A stretch of DNA of 64,000 bases. Origin: Tyto alba (taxonomy: Eukaryota > Chordata > Aves > Strigiformes > Tytonidae). Shown one piece after another: positions 37,950 to 50,353 of the stretch. The stretch covers positions 11,255,976-11,319,975 of the forward strand of contig NW_024881283.1 in assembly GCF_018691265.1 (NCBI RefSeq). The letters are read 5' to 3'. Below the pieces are notes generated by a model, which was not told where the DNA came from, did not search any database, and was given only the letters and a program-made list of their open reading frames with translations. Numbering within the stretch: position 1 is the first letter of the stretch; each line of letters starts with the position of its first letter. Position numbers and translations under genes: made by a program.

Positions 37950-38480
37950 GTCAAGGTGCTTGTGCTGTTATTATTTTTTCTGATGTTTCTGACACCAATG
38001 TGATGAGCTTTATGGCATTCGCAGTTTCAACAGCAGTGAGTTCCCACTTGGTATAGTCGTAATACTCCTTAATATTTTCATTTTGATGTAATTTGCGGCC
38101 CCAGCTTTTTAAATATCCGCTCTGTAATAATGTTTAATTTCAGGGGTCACTCCACCAAGGAGTATATTAAAGCTTATAAAACTCATTTCCAAAGCTCAAA
38201 TATCAAGCTGTGATCAGGTTAGGAGGGCAGCATCTGTGAATATTTCATCTTTTATCATGCTGATAATAAGGAGATGACAGAGGCACATTATTACAATGAG
38301 AGAATTGCTCATTTCAGCCCTGGCTGCTGGAAGCTAGGGTCTGCTGTGTGTGTTACTCAATAAAATCAATTCTTATATGAAAAGCAAGTTTACTGAGCCA
38401 CCACTGTGTCTTATTTGATTGTAATGAATAATATATGGACCCAAGAGCTTATGCATCCGATAGGGAGAGGGAAAGCGAAA
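37950..38480. promoter_or_regulatory. Candidate conserved non-coding element
   Basis: Complex, non-repetitive sequence with densely packed transcription-factor-like words. They include a MEIS/PREP half-site TGACAG (about 38275), ATTACAATGAGAG (SOX-like ACAAT) and CATTTCAGCCCTGGCTGCTGG. Also present are TCAATAAAATCAATTC and TGATTGTAATGAATAATAT. No frame is open across it and no repeat is recognised. The call rests on texture only and conservation was not tested. Confidence 0.3.
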
Positions 38481-39180
38481 GGTTTAAGTTTGGAGGGGCA
38501 CTTGAGTATGGACAATAATTTCTCAAAACTGTGTTTTATTGTTTAGAAGTAGTGTTATGAGACCACTGTTTGTTAGACTTATAATTTTGACAACAAATCT
38601 TAAAGTCCACTAAAACAAAGACAGGATGTTAGCCTATACTGACAGAACAAGTTCCATCTTCCATTCATCTATTTATGCTTAACAAGTAACAGCCAACTAG
38701 TAAGACAGTTTAAGGATTACAACAGTTTCTGCTGTATTGTCTTGTACCGTCACTCTTGTTTGGCCACATTTCAAACTAATCTGTGCCTAAAGAAGAAACA
38801 TTTGAGAAAATTCTAGTTTATGACCTTCTGTATAAGAGTGAAAACTCCCCTCTATTAAAAAGTAGTAGCATCATACCTATTCTGAGAGGGACATAAGAAA
38901 AAAGGCTGAAATTCTCATCTCTTGGGTTATATACTACTACTACTTTTGCTTAAACATATTTATGCCATTTGAAAAGTGCTTACTAAGAATGGAAATTTGG
39001 GTAATTTCAGAGAGTAACACATATGTTTTGTCCAAAATTGGCAAATTTAACCATTGGTACTGTTGCATCTCCCCTGAACCTGTTTTACTTAAACTTCATT
39101 TGTTTCATTATTAAGATGTCAAACTGAAACAGCTTCATAACTTTTAAGCTATGAACATTTAAAATAAACCCCAAGATTCA

Positions 39181-39214
39181 AATAATAAAATAAAATTAAA
39201 AAAAAAAAAAAAAA
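39181..39214. repeat. A-rich tract
   Basis: AATAATAAAATAAAATT followed by an A run of about 17. Low complexity. Confidence 0.85.
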
Positions 39215-40178
39215 TCCCACACAATTTTTTTAAAGTCATCAAATCCCAAGCAGTCTTATGCATACCCACACATTTAAAAGTTTATATACGTTCTTCATAA
39301 TCTGACATACACATTTCATGTTGTTACAGGCATTTCCTGTTAGTTCTTCTTTTCAAATAAAATGCTACATAGAAAGACTACTAGGTAATTTTTTTAGGAC
39401 ACATTTAAATATTCACATCATGAAAGTGGCTAAACCATAAACTGGACTACCAGAATAAGCACCAAGACATTGAAGAAATGCATAACTATGTAATTGCATG
39501 GCAGTTTTATTTGGAGAAATGGATAAAAACTTTTCAGAACTCTTGTAACATAACACCAAAGCAACCTTTTACATCACTGGGTGTCATAAGTGCAGTATAT
39601 AATGCTAGGTTTACAAAAGTAGAACATAATTTGTCTGGAAGCCTTTCTCTTAGTAGCGTCTAGCCAAAATGTTCACATACTTCTTATTTACTTACCCCTT
39701 ATCCACCTATTTTAAATACGACAAACAGCTTCTGGATTCTTATTTCCACACTTTGCAAACATGGCAGACTTACCTCTGACACAGCTACACATTAGCCTCT
39801 GTGTCACGAAGTACAAGTTATAAACTTGTAAAAGTGAACTGCAGCTTTAAATCAATGCCTTACAGGCAAATAAGTCTCAGTATAATCAATAAATTATTAT
39901 TAGCAGCAGCATTAAACAGGGCCATTTCTTTTTTGAACTTCTGGGAACAGAAGGCCCTCCTCACAAAGATAATATGACTTTAAATTGTCATTATTACCAT
40001 ACTGTGATAATAACCGATCATTTTGGCACTTGTAACTCTGAGTTGTGTCTGTTCCAATCCCTTGGAGTAAAAACATATTCAATGCATTTACATCTAAATA
40101 TTTATTCTGTCTGCCTTAATTTCTTCCCCTCTGTTTACACACCATCAAGTTCAGTAGGGTTTTGTTTGGGGTATTTAA

Positions 40179-40194
40179 ATTATTATTATTATTA
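40179..40194. repeat. (ATT)n microsatellite
   Basis: About five ATT units. Confidence 0.85.
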
Positions 40195-40389
40195 AGAATA
40201 ATATTCAAAGGTTTTAAAACTCCCCCGCCCCCCCATATTTAAAAGGGTCCAGTTGAGACAAACTGAAACAACATTCCCACAATTTTAGAAAGAGAATTAG
40301 GGAAATGATTGAATATGAGCATCAGGAATATCATGAAGCTTCCCAAAGTTTACACACAAACACTCCAATTCAGTAAATGCAGAATAACT

Positions 40390-40790
40390 CTCATAGAATC
40401 CACCTTAGGTTGGAAGGAACTCCAGGATGTCATCTATTCAAAACTCCTGCTTTGTGCAGAGCTAACTTCAAAGTTAAATCACACTGCTCAGGAGTTTTCC
40501 AGGGGAGTTTTGTCAACAATCATCAATGGAGATGCCACAGGTACTCTGGGCAACCCGTCTGAGTGCTTACCCATTATCTCTGCTAAATTCTTTTCCTTAT
40601 GTAAAATCAGTTTCTCCTTGTTGCAATTTGTGACTCTCACCACTTGTCCTTTCACTGAATCTCTGAGAAGAGTTGGTCTGAGAAGACATGTTAAACTCTG
40701 CTCTCACTTAGCCTCTCCTTATATGTCATTTTATTTCAGAGTGGAACAATCTAAACTCTGGAGCACCTATTATTGTCTTCCTATTGAAAA
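40390..40790 (-). mobile_element. CR1 LINE 3' fragment, about 400 bp (minus strand)
   Basis: On the plus strand this is the reverse complement of the CR1 3' end. It starts with 'CTCATAGAATCCACCTTAGGTTGGAAGGAAC', then 'TACTCTGGGCAACCCGTCTGAGTGCTT' near 40543-40569. The upstream ORF2 end follows: 'CTCCTTGTTGCAATTTGTGACTCTCACCACTTGTCC' near 40615-40650, 'CACTGAATCTCTGAGAAGAG' near 40653, and 'CTTAGCCTCTCCTTATATGTCATT' near 40708-40731. It retains both UTR and coding remnants and is moderately old. The 161-codon plus-strand frame at 40309-40794 runs antisense through it and is not a gene. Confidence 0.9.
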
Positions 40791-41234
40791 CTAGCTCCAC
40801 CAGAGACCATTTGTACTAAGGTTTCTGAAAGTTTTGTTAAATTTCTTAATATATTAAACTGTTGCATTGTGTACAACAGACTCAGTTTTTGCAGCTACAA
40901 TGAACCCCTGAGCAAATCCACACTGCATTACTGTAGTTGATCCACATGTGTGCACTGCCAATAAATATCATTAAAATTATTTTGATCTCTTATCTGTTGA
41001 GTTCTTAGACTTATCTTCTATACAGTGGCAAATTTTCCACAACAGACAATCTTGCAGTAAACAGGAGAAAATAACTACATAATTATTCTTGCAGTTTGCC
41101 TGAAAGTTTATTTTGCATATTACAACACAGGAAATACAGATCCAAATATATAATAAAAACAGCAGAGATGCACAGATTTCAGTCAACACTGCCAACAGAG
41201 AAATAAAAAGCTTTTCCCTATGGAAAAAGTTATT

Positions 41235-41250
41235 AAAAAAAAAAAAAAAA
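41235..41250. repeat. Poly-A run, 16 nt
   Basis: A homopolymer with no recognisable retrotransposon beside it. Confidence 0.9.
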
Positions 41251-41809
41251 GAATCACAAAACATTCATTCATACAGAAAAGTAATAATAATAAAAAAAAC
41301 CCAAACAAACAAAACCAAAACCCCAGTACTCTGATTTCTGTAATATAAAATTAAACTATTCCAATAACCACCAGCTGCTTAGTGGAAGTCCCAAGTAAAA
41401 AGAAAAAAAGACTAGAAGGAACTGGAAAACACTTCTTACAAGTGAGAGATCCAAGCTTGGATACTAAATTTTCTAGGTGGAGTCAAAGAGAAGTACATGC
41501 CAAATGTACCAGAAGGGATTAAAACACGTCTCTCGCACCTTCAGCAATAAGATTTAAAACTGCAACCACTAATCGTAATTTCCCTGATATTATGTGGCTG
41601 CTGATAGCGCTAACGTATGAAGATGAATGAAGAGAACTCATCTATTATACACTCGCGGGGAGCAAAACTCCCTCTTCCAAGTTAAACCTGCACAAAGAAC
41701 AGGACACAAAACACAGTGTCCCCTAGGACACAAGGCTTTTTGATTTTCATATTGAAATAGAGGCATTGTTCAAAGAGATCTGTGTGTGAAGTAATTAGTA
41801 CAACTTTTT

Positions 41810-41832
41810 AAATAAATAAATAAATAAATAAA
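41810..41832. repeat. (AAAT)n microsatellite
   Basis: About five to six AAAT units. Confidence 0.9.
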
Positions 41833-42844
41833 CCGCACACACCCCACACTGCACCAGCACGAGTCCCCGGAGCATAGGTTTTAGAGCTGATGGTCTGGGA
41901 TTTGTTGTTTGCTGTAAAAGACAACAATTTCCTACGGGGTTCCCCCCCAACCCTAAAACTCTTTAAAAACACATGAATTGATGGTATAATTATGCATACA
42001 TAATCTCAAGTCTATTTTATTACAAAGGTCATTTTATAGCAATTAACTCCTAACAATGAGTAACTTCCCAGCACCAGGAAGGGTCATTTTTACTGAAACA
42101 TGTCACAATGGTGATGTTTTCTTCCTACCCTCAAAAATTCTCATGAAGTACAGTCCTCTGGGCAGGACATGAAAATAATTCCCTACCATTTTCATTCCTG
42201 CTCTTTAAATTTCCCCTAATGCAATGTAATCACAGTGGCCCCCATTTATGATAAAATGAAAAAAATATAAAAAATAATTTTAAAAAGGTAGCTTCACACT
42301 GATTCAACTTCAATAACCTGGCCTACAAAATAGCTTAATTAGCCATTTGAAATTATCATCTTACTTTTACCTTTCATGACAGCACAGAATTAGATTCACT
42401 ATTAATGCACAAAGCAGCACTTACTAGTGAGTATATAACCTTAAATACTTAATTAAAAAGTGCTATTTCCATTTACAGAAAGTATTACTGTAGTCAGTAG
42501 CTTTTAAAGGGCTTGTTAATGGCTTACTCCATTCATCATCAAAATAGAAGTATTACTAGTAGATGTGTTTTATGAACTTAAGTCAAGAAATATGCTTATT
42601 CAGCTGTAACAGCCCACTTGCAAGTGATATTTCCTTCTTAAAATAAATTTCTCCTAATCAATGGTTGTAAAGGTCTTATTAAAAGGAGTAATAACTACAT
42701 GAATGTTATTAGCACACCTTGGATGATGGGATGTCCGTTACATTCATGACAAAGCAGAAGTTGCAATCGTGCAAAAACTTCACCCAACTTACTGTGGGAT
42801 GTTACAGAGTGTGAATGTGAATTCTTAAATAAAACCAAGAACCC

Positions 42845-42868
42845 CATAAAAACCTACAGGTTTTTATG
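42845..42868. repeat. Perfect inverted repeat (11-bp arms, 2-nt loop)
   Basis: CATAAAAACCT, AC, AGGTTTTTATG. The same size and layout as the hairpin at 24336 but with unrelated sequence. Confidence 0.8.
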
Positions 42869-44721
42869 CAGATACTCTGTTTCATTTAGAATGTAATAAC
42901 ATCCAGTTTACATGGAGGGGGGAAAGGAGCTTCCAACTCTTAGGAAAACCTAATTTCTTAATTATTATACCAATTAATTTTCACAGTATGAAATTATTTT
43001 AACATTCCTAAAATATATATATATCATTCACATTGTATAATGAACAGTTACACTTGAGTAAGCAAACTAAAGGAACTCAGCTCATGGCAAAGCGAAGGTC
43101 AGCCCAGCCCTGGAGACATGGGCTTCTCTTCTCAGAATCTTAAAGCTGTCCACAAAGGATAAAAGAGATCCCTGGACAGCCAAGATAAGGGTAGCATCCT
43201 AGCCCCTTTAACGTATCTTGTAAACCCTCCCATTGTCTGTTGTCATTGATAAATAACTATAACAAGATCGATGCCAGGAACATCGGTATCAATAGAAAAG
43301 CATAGAGAAGGTACGGTTTTAGGTATCTGACGCAAGAGGTGAAGGGACAAGAGCCATTGCTGCGAAAGAGCACTGAAAATTAGCCATCATCATTAAGGGA
43401 AATAGCAACTGCAAAACCTTGTTTAGAGCCCTAGCAAATTTGTTTTAATTTTGCATTCTTACACATTTGCTAAGTTTCAGGCCAAAGTCCACATTCCTTA
43501 CAGAATAACAGTTTTCTCTCTACTTCACTTTCTTGTTTAGTAAATTTTACCCAGGCCAGTCTTATACAGTACACTGCAGAGAAAATAGACATAGATTAGA
43601 ATGACAGAGAGACAGTCTTTACCTCTCAACCACAAACATTCCAGCCAAGAAGAATTCATTCTGTACACATTACAGACACGTAGTTTTTAAAGGGGTGGGG
43701 AGAGGTAAAGGAAGAAAAACAAAAACAAAAACAAATCGCTACAATGCTCATCTTTTCACTTGGACACATTATTTGCATTTCCTCTAATATATGCAAGCTC
43801 CTGCAGAATAGCTAGGTGTTATTATTCATTACAATTTTCTGTTACACTGTGATAAACGACACCCCCAGGGGTAGACCTCCTTGTCAAATGCTTATTACAG
43901 TCATTTAAGTAGGAGTTGATTTACCTTAAATAGGTTGTTTCATAAAGCTATATGCCACAGCTATGCAGGCCTGCCATTGCTGTTCTTTTCAGTGCTGGAA
44001 TAACTAGAGTTTAATTGAACTATAACAGGTCCATGTATGTATTACACTGTATCTTGTTCATTGTACCTGGCAAAATAAGATGGTACTAAGTTCACATGCT
44101 GCAGAGCTAGAATCCTTTTATTATGTTAAGAGATCTGACTTTTTTTAGCTTCAAGTTTAACAAAGGTTGTTGTTTAAGAAAAGACCATCAGTCTCCAGAG
44201 ATAATTTTACAGTACACAATCTGAAAGCTGTACTAGTCAATTTCCCCTGTATCAAAAGTAGGCTTCTTTCACCTACATATTTCAAGATACCTTTAATTCA
44301 ATACCCGACTTATGCACAGATGGACAATACTGTCCAGATAACATAAGACTTTGGACAAGAATCCAACAGGAGCAGACTTAACTTCTCTTACGGGCTTCAG
44401 CCTTGTCTTTCCTACTGCCATAAAAACTCACAAATTGAGAGCACGTATAAGGACATTTTGCTTCAGTTCATATCAATATGACGCATATTAAAGCCTATCA
44501 ATAGTCTGAATACAATCAGTGTAGTTCACTGTTTAAAAACCACAAGTTTAGCTCACAGAAGGTAATCTATTGAGCAAATGAAACCATGAAACCTCAGTGA
44601 AAAGTGAATAGAAGGTAAGAATAAAGAAATGTACAAAAGAAAAGAAAATAAATTCTCCTACTGAACAATAAAGACATGTAGTTAGTGCTGTTTAGCTTTC
44701 TTCACTACTTTCCTAAAATTC

Positions 44722-44737
44722 TTTTTTTTTTTTTTTT
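44722..44737. repeat. Poly-T run, 16 nt
   Basis: T homopolymer. Confidence 0.9.
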
Positions 44738-45875
44738 AATTAAAATCTTAAAGCTGAAACACTTCATCAATGTCCACAGATGTAACATCAGCATAATCCT
44801 CAATGCTGTTTTTCCAGCACAGGTAGCAGCAGAACTTGTCTTAAATTTAACAATTTTGATTTTTTGTTGTTGTTCCTTTCCGAGTATTATCATCATCATT
44901 CAGGAAATATACAGAAGCATTTGCTCTATATATGACCTACACAGTTCTGACAATGAAAGAGCTTTCATTAATGCACTTCTCAGCATTGAAAACAAATCTC
45001 ACACAGCTGAATTTTGTTTGATAACTGCAATAATACGTTTTTAAGCACATTACAGGAGGATTAGAATTTCATTATGCATTACTAGTAGCCCAACAATATT
45101 TTCCTGTTTATTTTGATTAAAAGTGAAAAGCTAGAAATTGAAAACCCAGATCAAATAGCATGTTAAATACAGAATTCCATGCTAAAGTAGTAAGGACTAT
45201 CTGAAGTTAAATATCTTACTTCCATATAAAATTCAGATGAGACAAACAGGTGGGGAAATCAGTTTATATATCATTGTTCTCCCTGATGTGAGAGAAAGAT
45301 GCCTTTTTTCAGATTTTGGCATTCAAATGCCAGAGCCATTAAGGCTCAGCTCCAGGGCTAATAAAACTGTTTCACAGTTCCAGAAGCCTCTGTGCTACTG
45401 AATGCTGGGAAAAAAAAATCTCATACAATCCCACTAGACATCATAATGAAGCCAGTACACTAAAGATTTTCATCTGATTCTGCAGAAGAATTCTAAAGAT
45501 GAGCAGGAATCACATGCCACAGGAAAAGGTAAACCAAAGCTCAACTTTTTAAAGACATCCGAGGTACCTATTGGCAGCATAGCTTTGTATAAGCAACCCA
45601 ACTCTCATGACAGTAAAAAAATCATCAAAATAAATGAGGATGCTAAAATCGTATCACCCACATATGTGCACTATAACAGTACAAATGTTGATAAATAAGC
45701 AATTTTAAATAGAAAAGTAAATTTTCTTGATGACAACAGAGGACAGTGACCCTTGCATTCATCCACCATTGACATTACTCTTTAGATGACCATCAGCATC
45801 AATTCACGGACCCAGTTACAGCACCAGTTTACACTAAATTTGTCCAACAATTTAAGTATTTTAAATGGAGAACAG

Positions 45876-46330
45876 TGCCATGGTTTGAGCCTGGTCAGCA
45901 GCCAACCACCATGCAGCCACTCTCTCTCCCTTCCCCTCCGGCAATGAGAAGGGACAGAGAGCCAGGCTTGGGGTCCGAGATAGGACTGGGATGGGGAAAA
46001 ATCCCCCTTTATGGTCACGGGCAAAAGGCAAACTCGTTAGGGGAAGAAAAAAAGAACATACATTTATTACAGACACTAACAACACGTAACAGAGTAGGAC
46101 AGTGAGAAGCATTGCCACATCTTGAGAACACCTTCCCCCCACCCCTCCCTTCTTCCCGGGCTCAGCTCTGCTCCCGATATCTCTACCTCCTCCCCCAGGG
46201 GCACAGGGGCAGGGAATGGGGGGTGCAGGCAGTGCTGCCGCTGCTTCCATCTTCAGTGGGGGGAGCTTCTGGACCTTGTTCCCCCTGCTCCATCGTGGTC
46301 CCCCTCTCACAGGAGACAGTCCTCCAGAAA
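45876..46330 (-). mobile_element. Truncated ERV LTR-type fragment, GC-rich (sense probably minus)
   Basis: A sharply bounded GC-rich island of about 455 bp in AT-rich DNA. The left end (TGCCATGGTTTGAGCCTGGTCAGCAGCCAACCACCATGCAGCC) has the same layout as the U5 end of the LTR at 30002 read on plus (TGGTTTAACCCCAGCCAGCAACTAAGCACC), so sense is inferred as minus. On the minus strand an AATAAA hexamer lies at 46063-46068, which suits an LTR R region. The right part (CCCTGCTCCATCGTGGTCCCCCTCTCACAGGAGACAGTCCTCC) matches a motif I know from avian ERV-derived repeats. It stops near 46330, so it is truncated. No target-site duplication is clear. A 181-codon minus frame at 45861-46406 exists only because GC-rich DNA has few stops. 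Confidence 0.75.
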
Positions 46331-47002
46331 CTGAATGAAACTCTATCTTTCTAAAGTAAATGAGCAAGCCAACAACCGAAAAATATTCTGATGAGAAGTA
46401 AAGCAATTTAACTACTTTTTAAAACAAATTCTTTTAGATGCTAACGGCCATTGTTTTCCCACTTAGTAGAGTAAAATTTTGTGTCACAAAAGGTTAGATG
46501 ATTGCAAAGATTTAATTGAATATCTAAAAGAAAGGGAAACGTTTCTTTAAAAAGCTAAGATGGACCTCTTACCACATTCCTACAGCAAAATGTCCTGTAA
46601 CAATAGAGCTGTGATTTGCTGAAATTAAAATGCTATTATGGTGGAATTAGGGCTTCAATATTTTTAGCAGCTTAAATAGGCCTTCCATTTTTAAAGGACA
46701 TCTGATAATAGATAATTACATTTCATCTTAAAGAAACCAAGTTGTTTTCTTAAGGAAAAATACTTTTCTTTTTTCCACAGAGGTTAAAGTATAGCCATCA
46801 TTAGTAGCAGCAATAAGCTTTAGGTGCCTACTTCAGCTTGGGGGATATATATTAGCATATAAATAGCCGTTGGTTGCTGCTTGATTCTACCTATTTTATG
46901 TTTCAATGTGGCATCAGAATGCACTTAGCAAGAAATCTGGGGGGAGGTAAGGAGGAGTTCTGCAATGTGGTGGTTTTATAGAGGGGGCATTTGTTACTAT
47001 AC

Positions 47003-47019
47003 AAAAAAAAAAAAAAAAA
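47003..47019. repeat. Poly-A run, 17 nt
   Basis: A homopolymer. Confidence 0.9.
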
Positions 47020-50000
47020 CCCTGTTCTTATGTTATTGGGTTTTCTTTATGTTTACTGTATCTTTTCAATAGTCTAATTAATGAGTTCTAAAGAGCAATC
47101 TGACACTGTGTTAGAGGAAGGTGGATTGGTTTAAGCAGCAGCTCTTTTCTGAGAATATAGTAATTAGCCAAAGTAGTGCATTTTCTATATGATAAATACA
47201 GTTGCTGATTTATTTTATATTTACATGAAATGTGTCTAAAATAATTTCTACCCTTTTTATTGATGGAAAACAATGGAAAAGCAAGGGGTCATTATTACCC
47301 TACCAACACTACTTGCATGCAATACATTTCCTCATGGGAGGCAGACAGAGAAGGAAAGCCATGAGCATTCCCTGCCCTCTGTTTCATACTGACCTTCAAG
47401 ATTTACTGCTTTAAAATGTTAATCATCATGAGTGACATTTCTTGTGTCACTAAGTGGATTGTAACAGCAGAGGGAGAAACATTCTTTTTAACAACTTTAC
47501 TCACAGCCAAAGAGGGGTGACTGAAGATAGAGCAGAGGTGAGGAGATGTCTCCTCCAGGAGTGCCGTAAGGGCAAACATGCTTCAGTCAGTGCATTCTTA
47601 TTAGGAAGGTGATGAGGGCCTGCAGCAAAACAAGCCTGCCTAGTTGCATACGAAGACCCTTTATTGAATCACAGAGTGCAACTGGTCCAATGTCATCCCT
47701 CAACCTCTCACTGATCTAGGCTCTCAATACATGAGAACACTAGGCAAGATATGACCAATCTGAAATCAGAAGCACAGCTGCCCCTGACTCAAACCCGCTG
47801 CACTTCCCTTCACAATTACCTCAAGTATGTAACAGGAAAGTGTATCTGTATATCTGAGATGCAACAGACCCATTCAGGCAATTTCAGGGGAATTAAAGCA
47901 TTACCCATGAAACATCATTAGGGTACATAAGCTTTAGCAGGCAACAGCATGATAATAAGATAGTGACCATTCAAAAGTAACCGACTTCAGATACTACACA
48001 GTCTAAGCTCTGAACTTTCCAGACTCTCCAGGTAACATGATTCACAAATACAATAGATGACAAAGGAGAGCCATACCCTTCTGGAGAGGTAGCTGCTGGT
48101 GGCAGCACCTAAAACTCTATTAGGGGCTGGTGTTTAGGTAACTGAATCCAACCATTCATATCTATGTGTTTTGAAAATAGGAGCTATATATAGACACACC
48201 TTGCATGCTATCGATGCATATTCATTTCTAACAAATCACATCTGTCATGTTCTGAAAGGTTTGTTATAATTAGAAAGGAACCAATACTGCAGGGAATGCT
48301 TTCATGAGCACCGCTTTTGAACATTCTGCCTGTCAATACTAAGACCTTCTAATCAAAGCTTAGAATCATCTTTCATCGCCTTGCTTCTTCATTTTAGTCT
48401 TAGGCAAAGCCTCCATTAATTCAAAACCAAAACAATTAGGTCCACAAATGGCAAGATAAAATACATATTTTCTTGCACCACAAGTACCAATATTTGAAAT
48501 GCTGGTTGGAAAAGCACAGTAAGAGATTATTAGACTAGGTTGACGAAAATGGCCATTAAAAGTGTTACTGTTTAATTATAAACAAAGTGTTGGAAGAAAT
48601 TAAGTAGCAGTCCCATCAATTCTAAAATTACCATCTTGCTCTCAGTTAATAAAGTCAAAGAAAGGTCAAAGACCTCTATCTTCTAACATACACAGTTCTT
48701 GATTCACTATATCATTAAAAAATTTTAGGTTGTAAAAATGTGACATAACCCTACTATTTTATCCACATCATTATCATTTTTAGATATGTTACTTAATCTC
48801 CATGACCTTTGTATTAGAGTTTATACTGAATGAAGCAGAGCCAACACCCTGCAAATGAAACAGGAACCATAATCAGGCACTTCAGATGTGTCATCTTTAT
48901 TGAAAGGGCTGATGAAAATAATTCCTTTTTAAATTAGTAAAGTCTACTTTTATAGGGTTTTAGTCACTAAAGCAGAGCTAAAATATTTGCACAGTAAAGA
49001 AAGAAACACAGAAATATAGTACAGTACATATAAAATGTTTCAATTATTTCTTAAGGAGTTTCAAATAGAGATAAATAACTGAAAAAAGTATAAAACAAAG
49101 GCTGGCAATATGATCTGTTAGCTGCCTGATCAGAAATACCACAGACCTGCAACTTAATCCCTTCACTAGCCAGAGATAGTTTTTTGCTAGTATTATGTCA
49201 GTAGGCACATCAATATCAAACCAGCTAAAAAGACCCAGATGAACAAAAGAGATAACAGAGGATTACAACACAACAGGAAGAAGTAAAATTGGAATTCTAT
49301 CCTGTTATCACAAAACAAATCTGGATTTTTTTGAAAATACCAAATTTGTTAACCTCATGCAATCACAGAATGTACTGAAGTACTGTATCATTAGAAGATT
49401 CCTTGAGAAAATAATATGTTCTTGGGTTTATTTCCTAAGCCCAATATGAAACCCTACCTTGAACTTGAAATAATAAACAACAGTGTTGAAAAAATTTGAA
49501 TAAAAAGAATGAAAAATTAACTTTTAAAAATATTTTATAAGAACTGAAACGTTACTCAGTACCATTTCACAAAGCAACAAACAATGCAGATAGTTTTACC
49601 ACACGTACTAAAACCCACTTCAGAATCAGAAAAAGGCAAACTTCAGCACCACATGCATTGTTTATTTCCCAAACGAATCTACATCATTTCAGTGAGCTTT
49701 CAGATACGTGTGCAACAGAAAAAGGTATCTGATGACTATTTGTTGAGGACTTCTGCTACAGTGACAGAGATAACTTCCCAGTACCCTGAAGGCTAAGCTA
49801 CAGGTATCAGTAAGCCCTGGTGGCCTCTTATGCAGCAGTTCACAGCACAAGAAAGTAACCAACTGCTTCAAATTTCTTCCAAAATTTCTTCATTTCATAC
49901 ATCTTCCAAATCAAATAATAACAAAACAAAAGAAAACAACTTAGTTTTGCAATTTTTATCCATAGGTACCTGCTTGTGAAAATAGAAATGCTTCCCTAGC

Positions 50001-50336
50001 AAACCTAACCTCTCACATGGAGGGGTTGCTTAGGCTGGGAAGAATTTATGTGGGTTGCTCATTGTCATTCTGAAGAGGAATGTAGACTTAACAGTTCAGA
50101 ATGGCTGATAGTTTGAATGGTTTAGAAAGAGGATGGCTAACACTAAAAATGAAAACTGGACAACTGAGAAGTATGGGTCTTTAGAAATAAAAATGATTTC
50201 ATGATTTTCAAATGCCAAACCAACAAAGGCAAACATACAGCACACCAAGGCTGAAGTCATTAAAAAATGGTATTTTCTGATTTAATAGGTACTAGCTGAA
50301 CATGCTCATACTAGCACATCATTTTCTTGAAAAATT

Positions 50337-50353
50337 AAAAAAAAAAAAAAAAA
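50337..50353. repeat. Poly-A run, 17 nt
   Basis: A homopolymer following AAAATT. Confidence 0.9.

Larger units (their letters stand above)
38481..40389. other. Unique AT-rich non-coding sequence
   Basis: An A-rich tract lies at 39181-39214 and an (ATT)n at 40179-40194, plus a C-rich patch at about 40222-40234. No coding signal recognised. Confidence 0.5.
40791..45875. other. Unique AT-rich non-coding sequence
   Basis: Contains poly-A at 41235-41250, (AAAT)n at 41810-41832, the palindrome at 42845-42868 and poly-T at 44722-44737. The 41.56-42.00 kb part has more CpG than its surroundings, and 42.28-42.76 kb has many TAAT/TAATTA words. Neither has coding character. Confidence 0.45.

Noticed and set aside
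40309..40794. 161-codon open frame on the plus strand
   Set aside because: It runs antisense through a CR1 3' fragment and starts in unrelated flank, so it is not a host gene or the LINE's own product.
44685..45044. 119-codon plus-strand frame rich in Leu, Ile and Phe
   Set aside because: It starts in a poly-T run and its hydrophobic content is what AT-rich sequence encodes by chance.
45861..46406. 181-codon open frame on the minus strand, the longest in the window
   Set aside because: It lies over the GC-rich ERV fragment and extends into AT-rich flank on both sides. Its length reflects low stop density, it overlaps open frames on the plus strand, and it has no recognisable domain.
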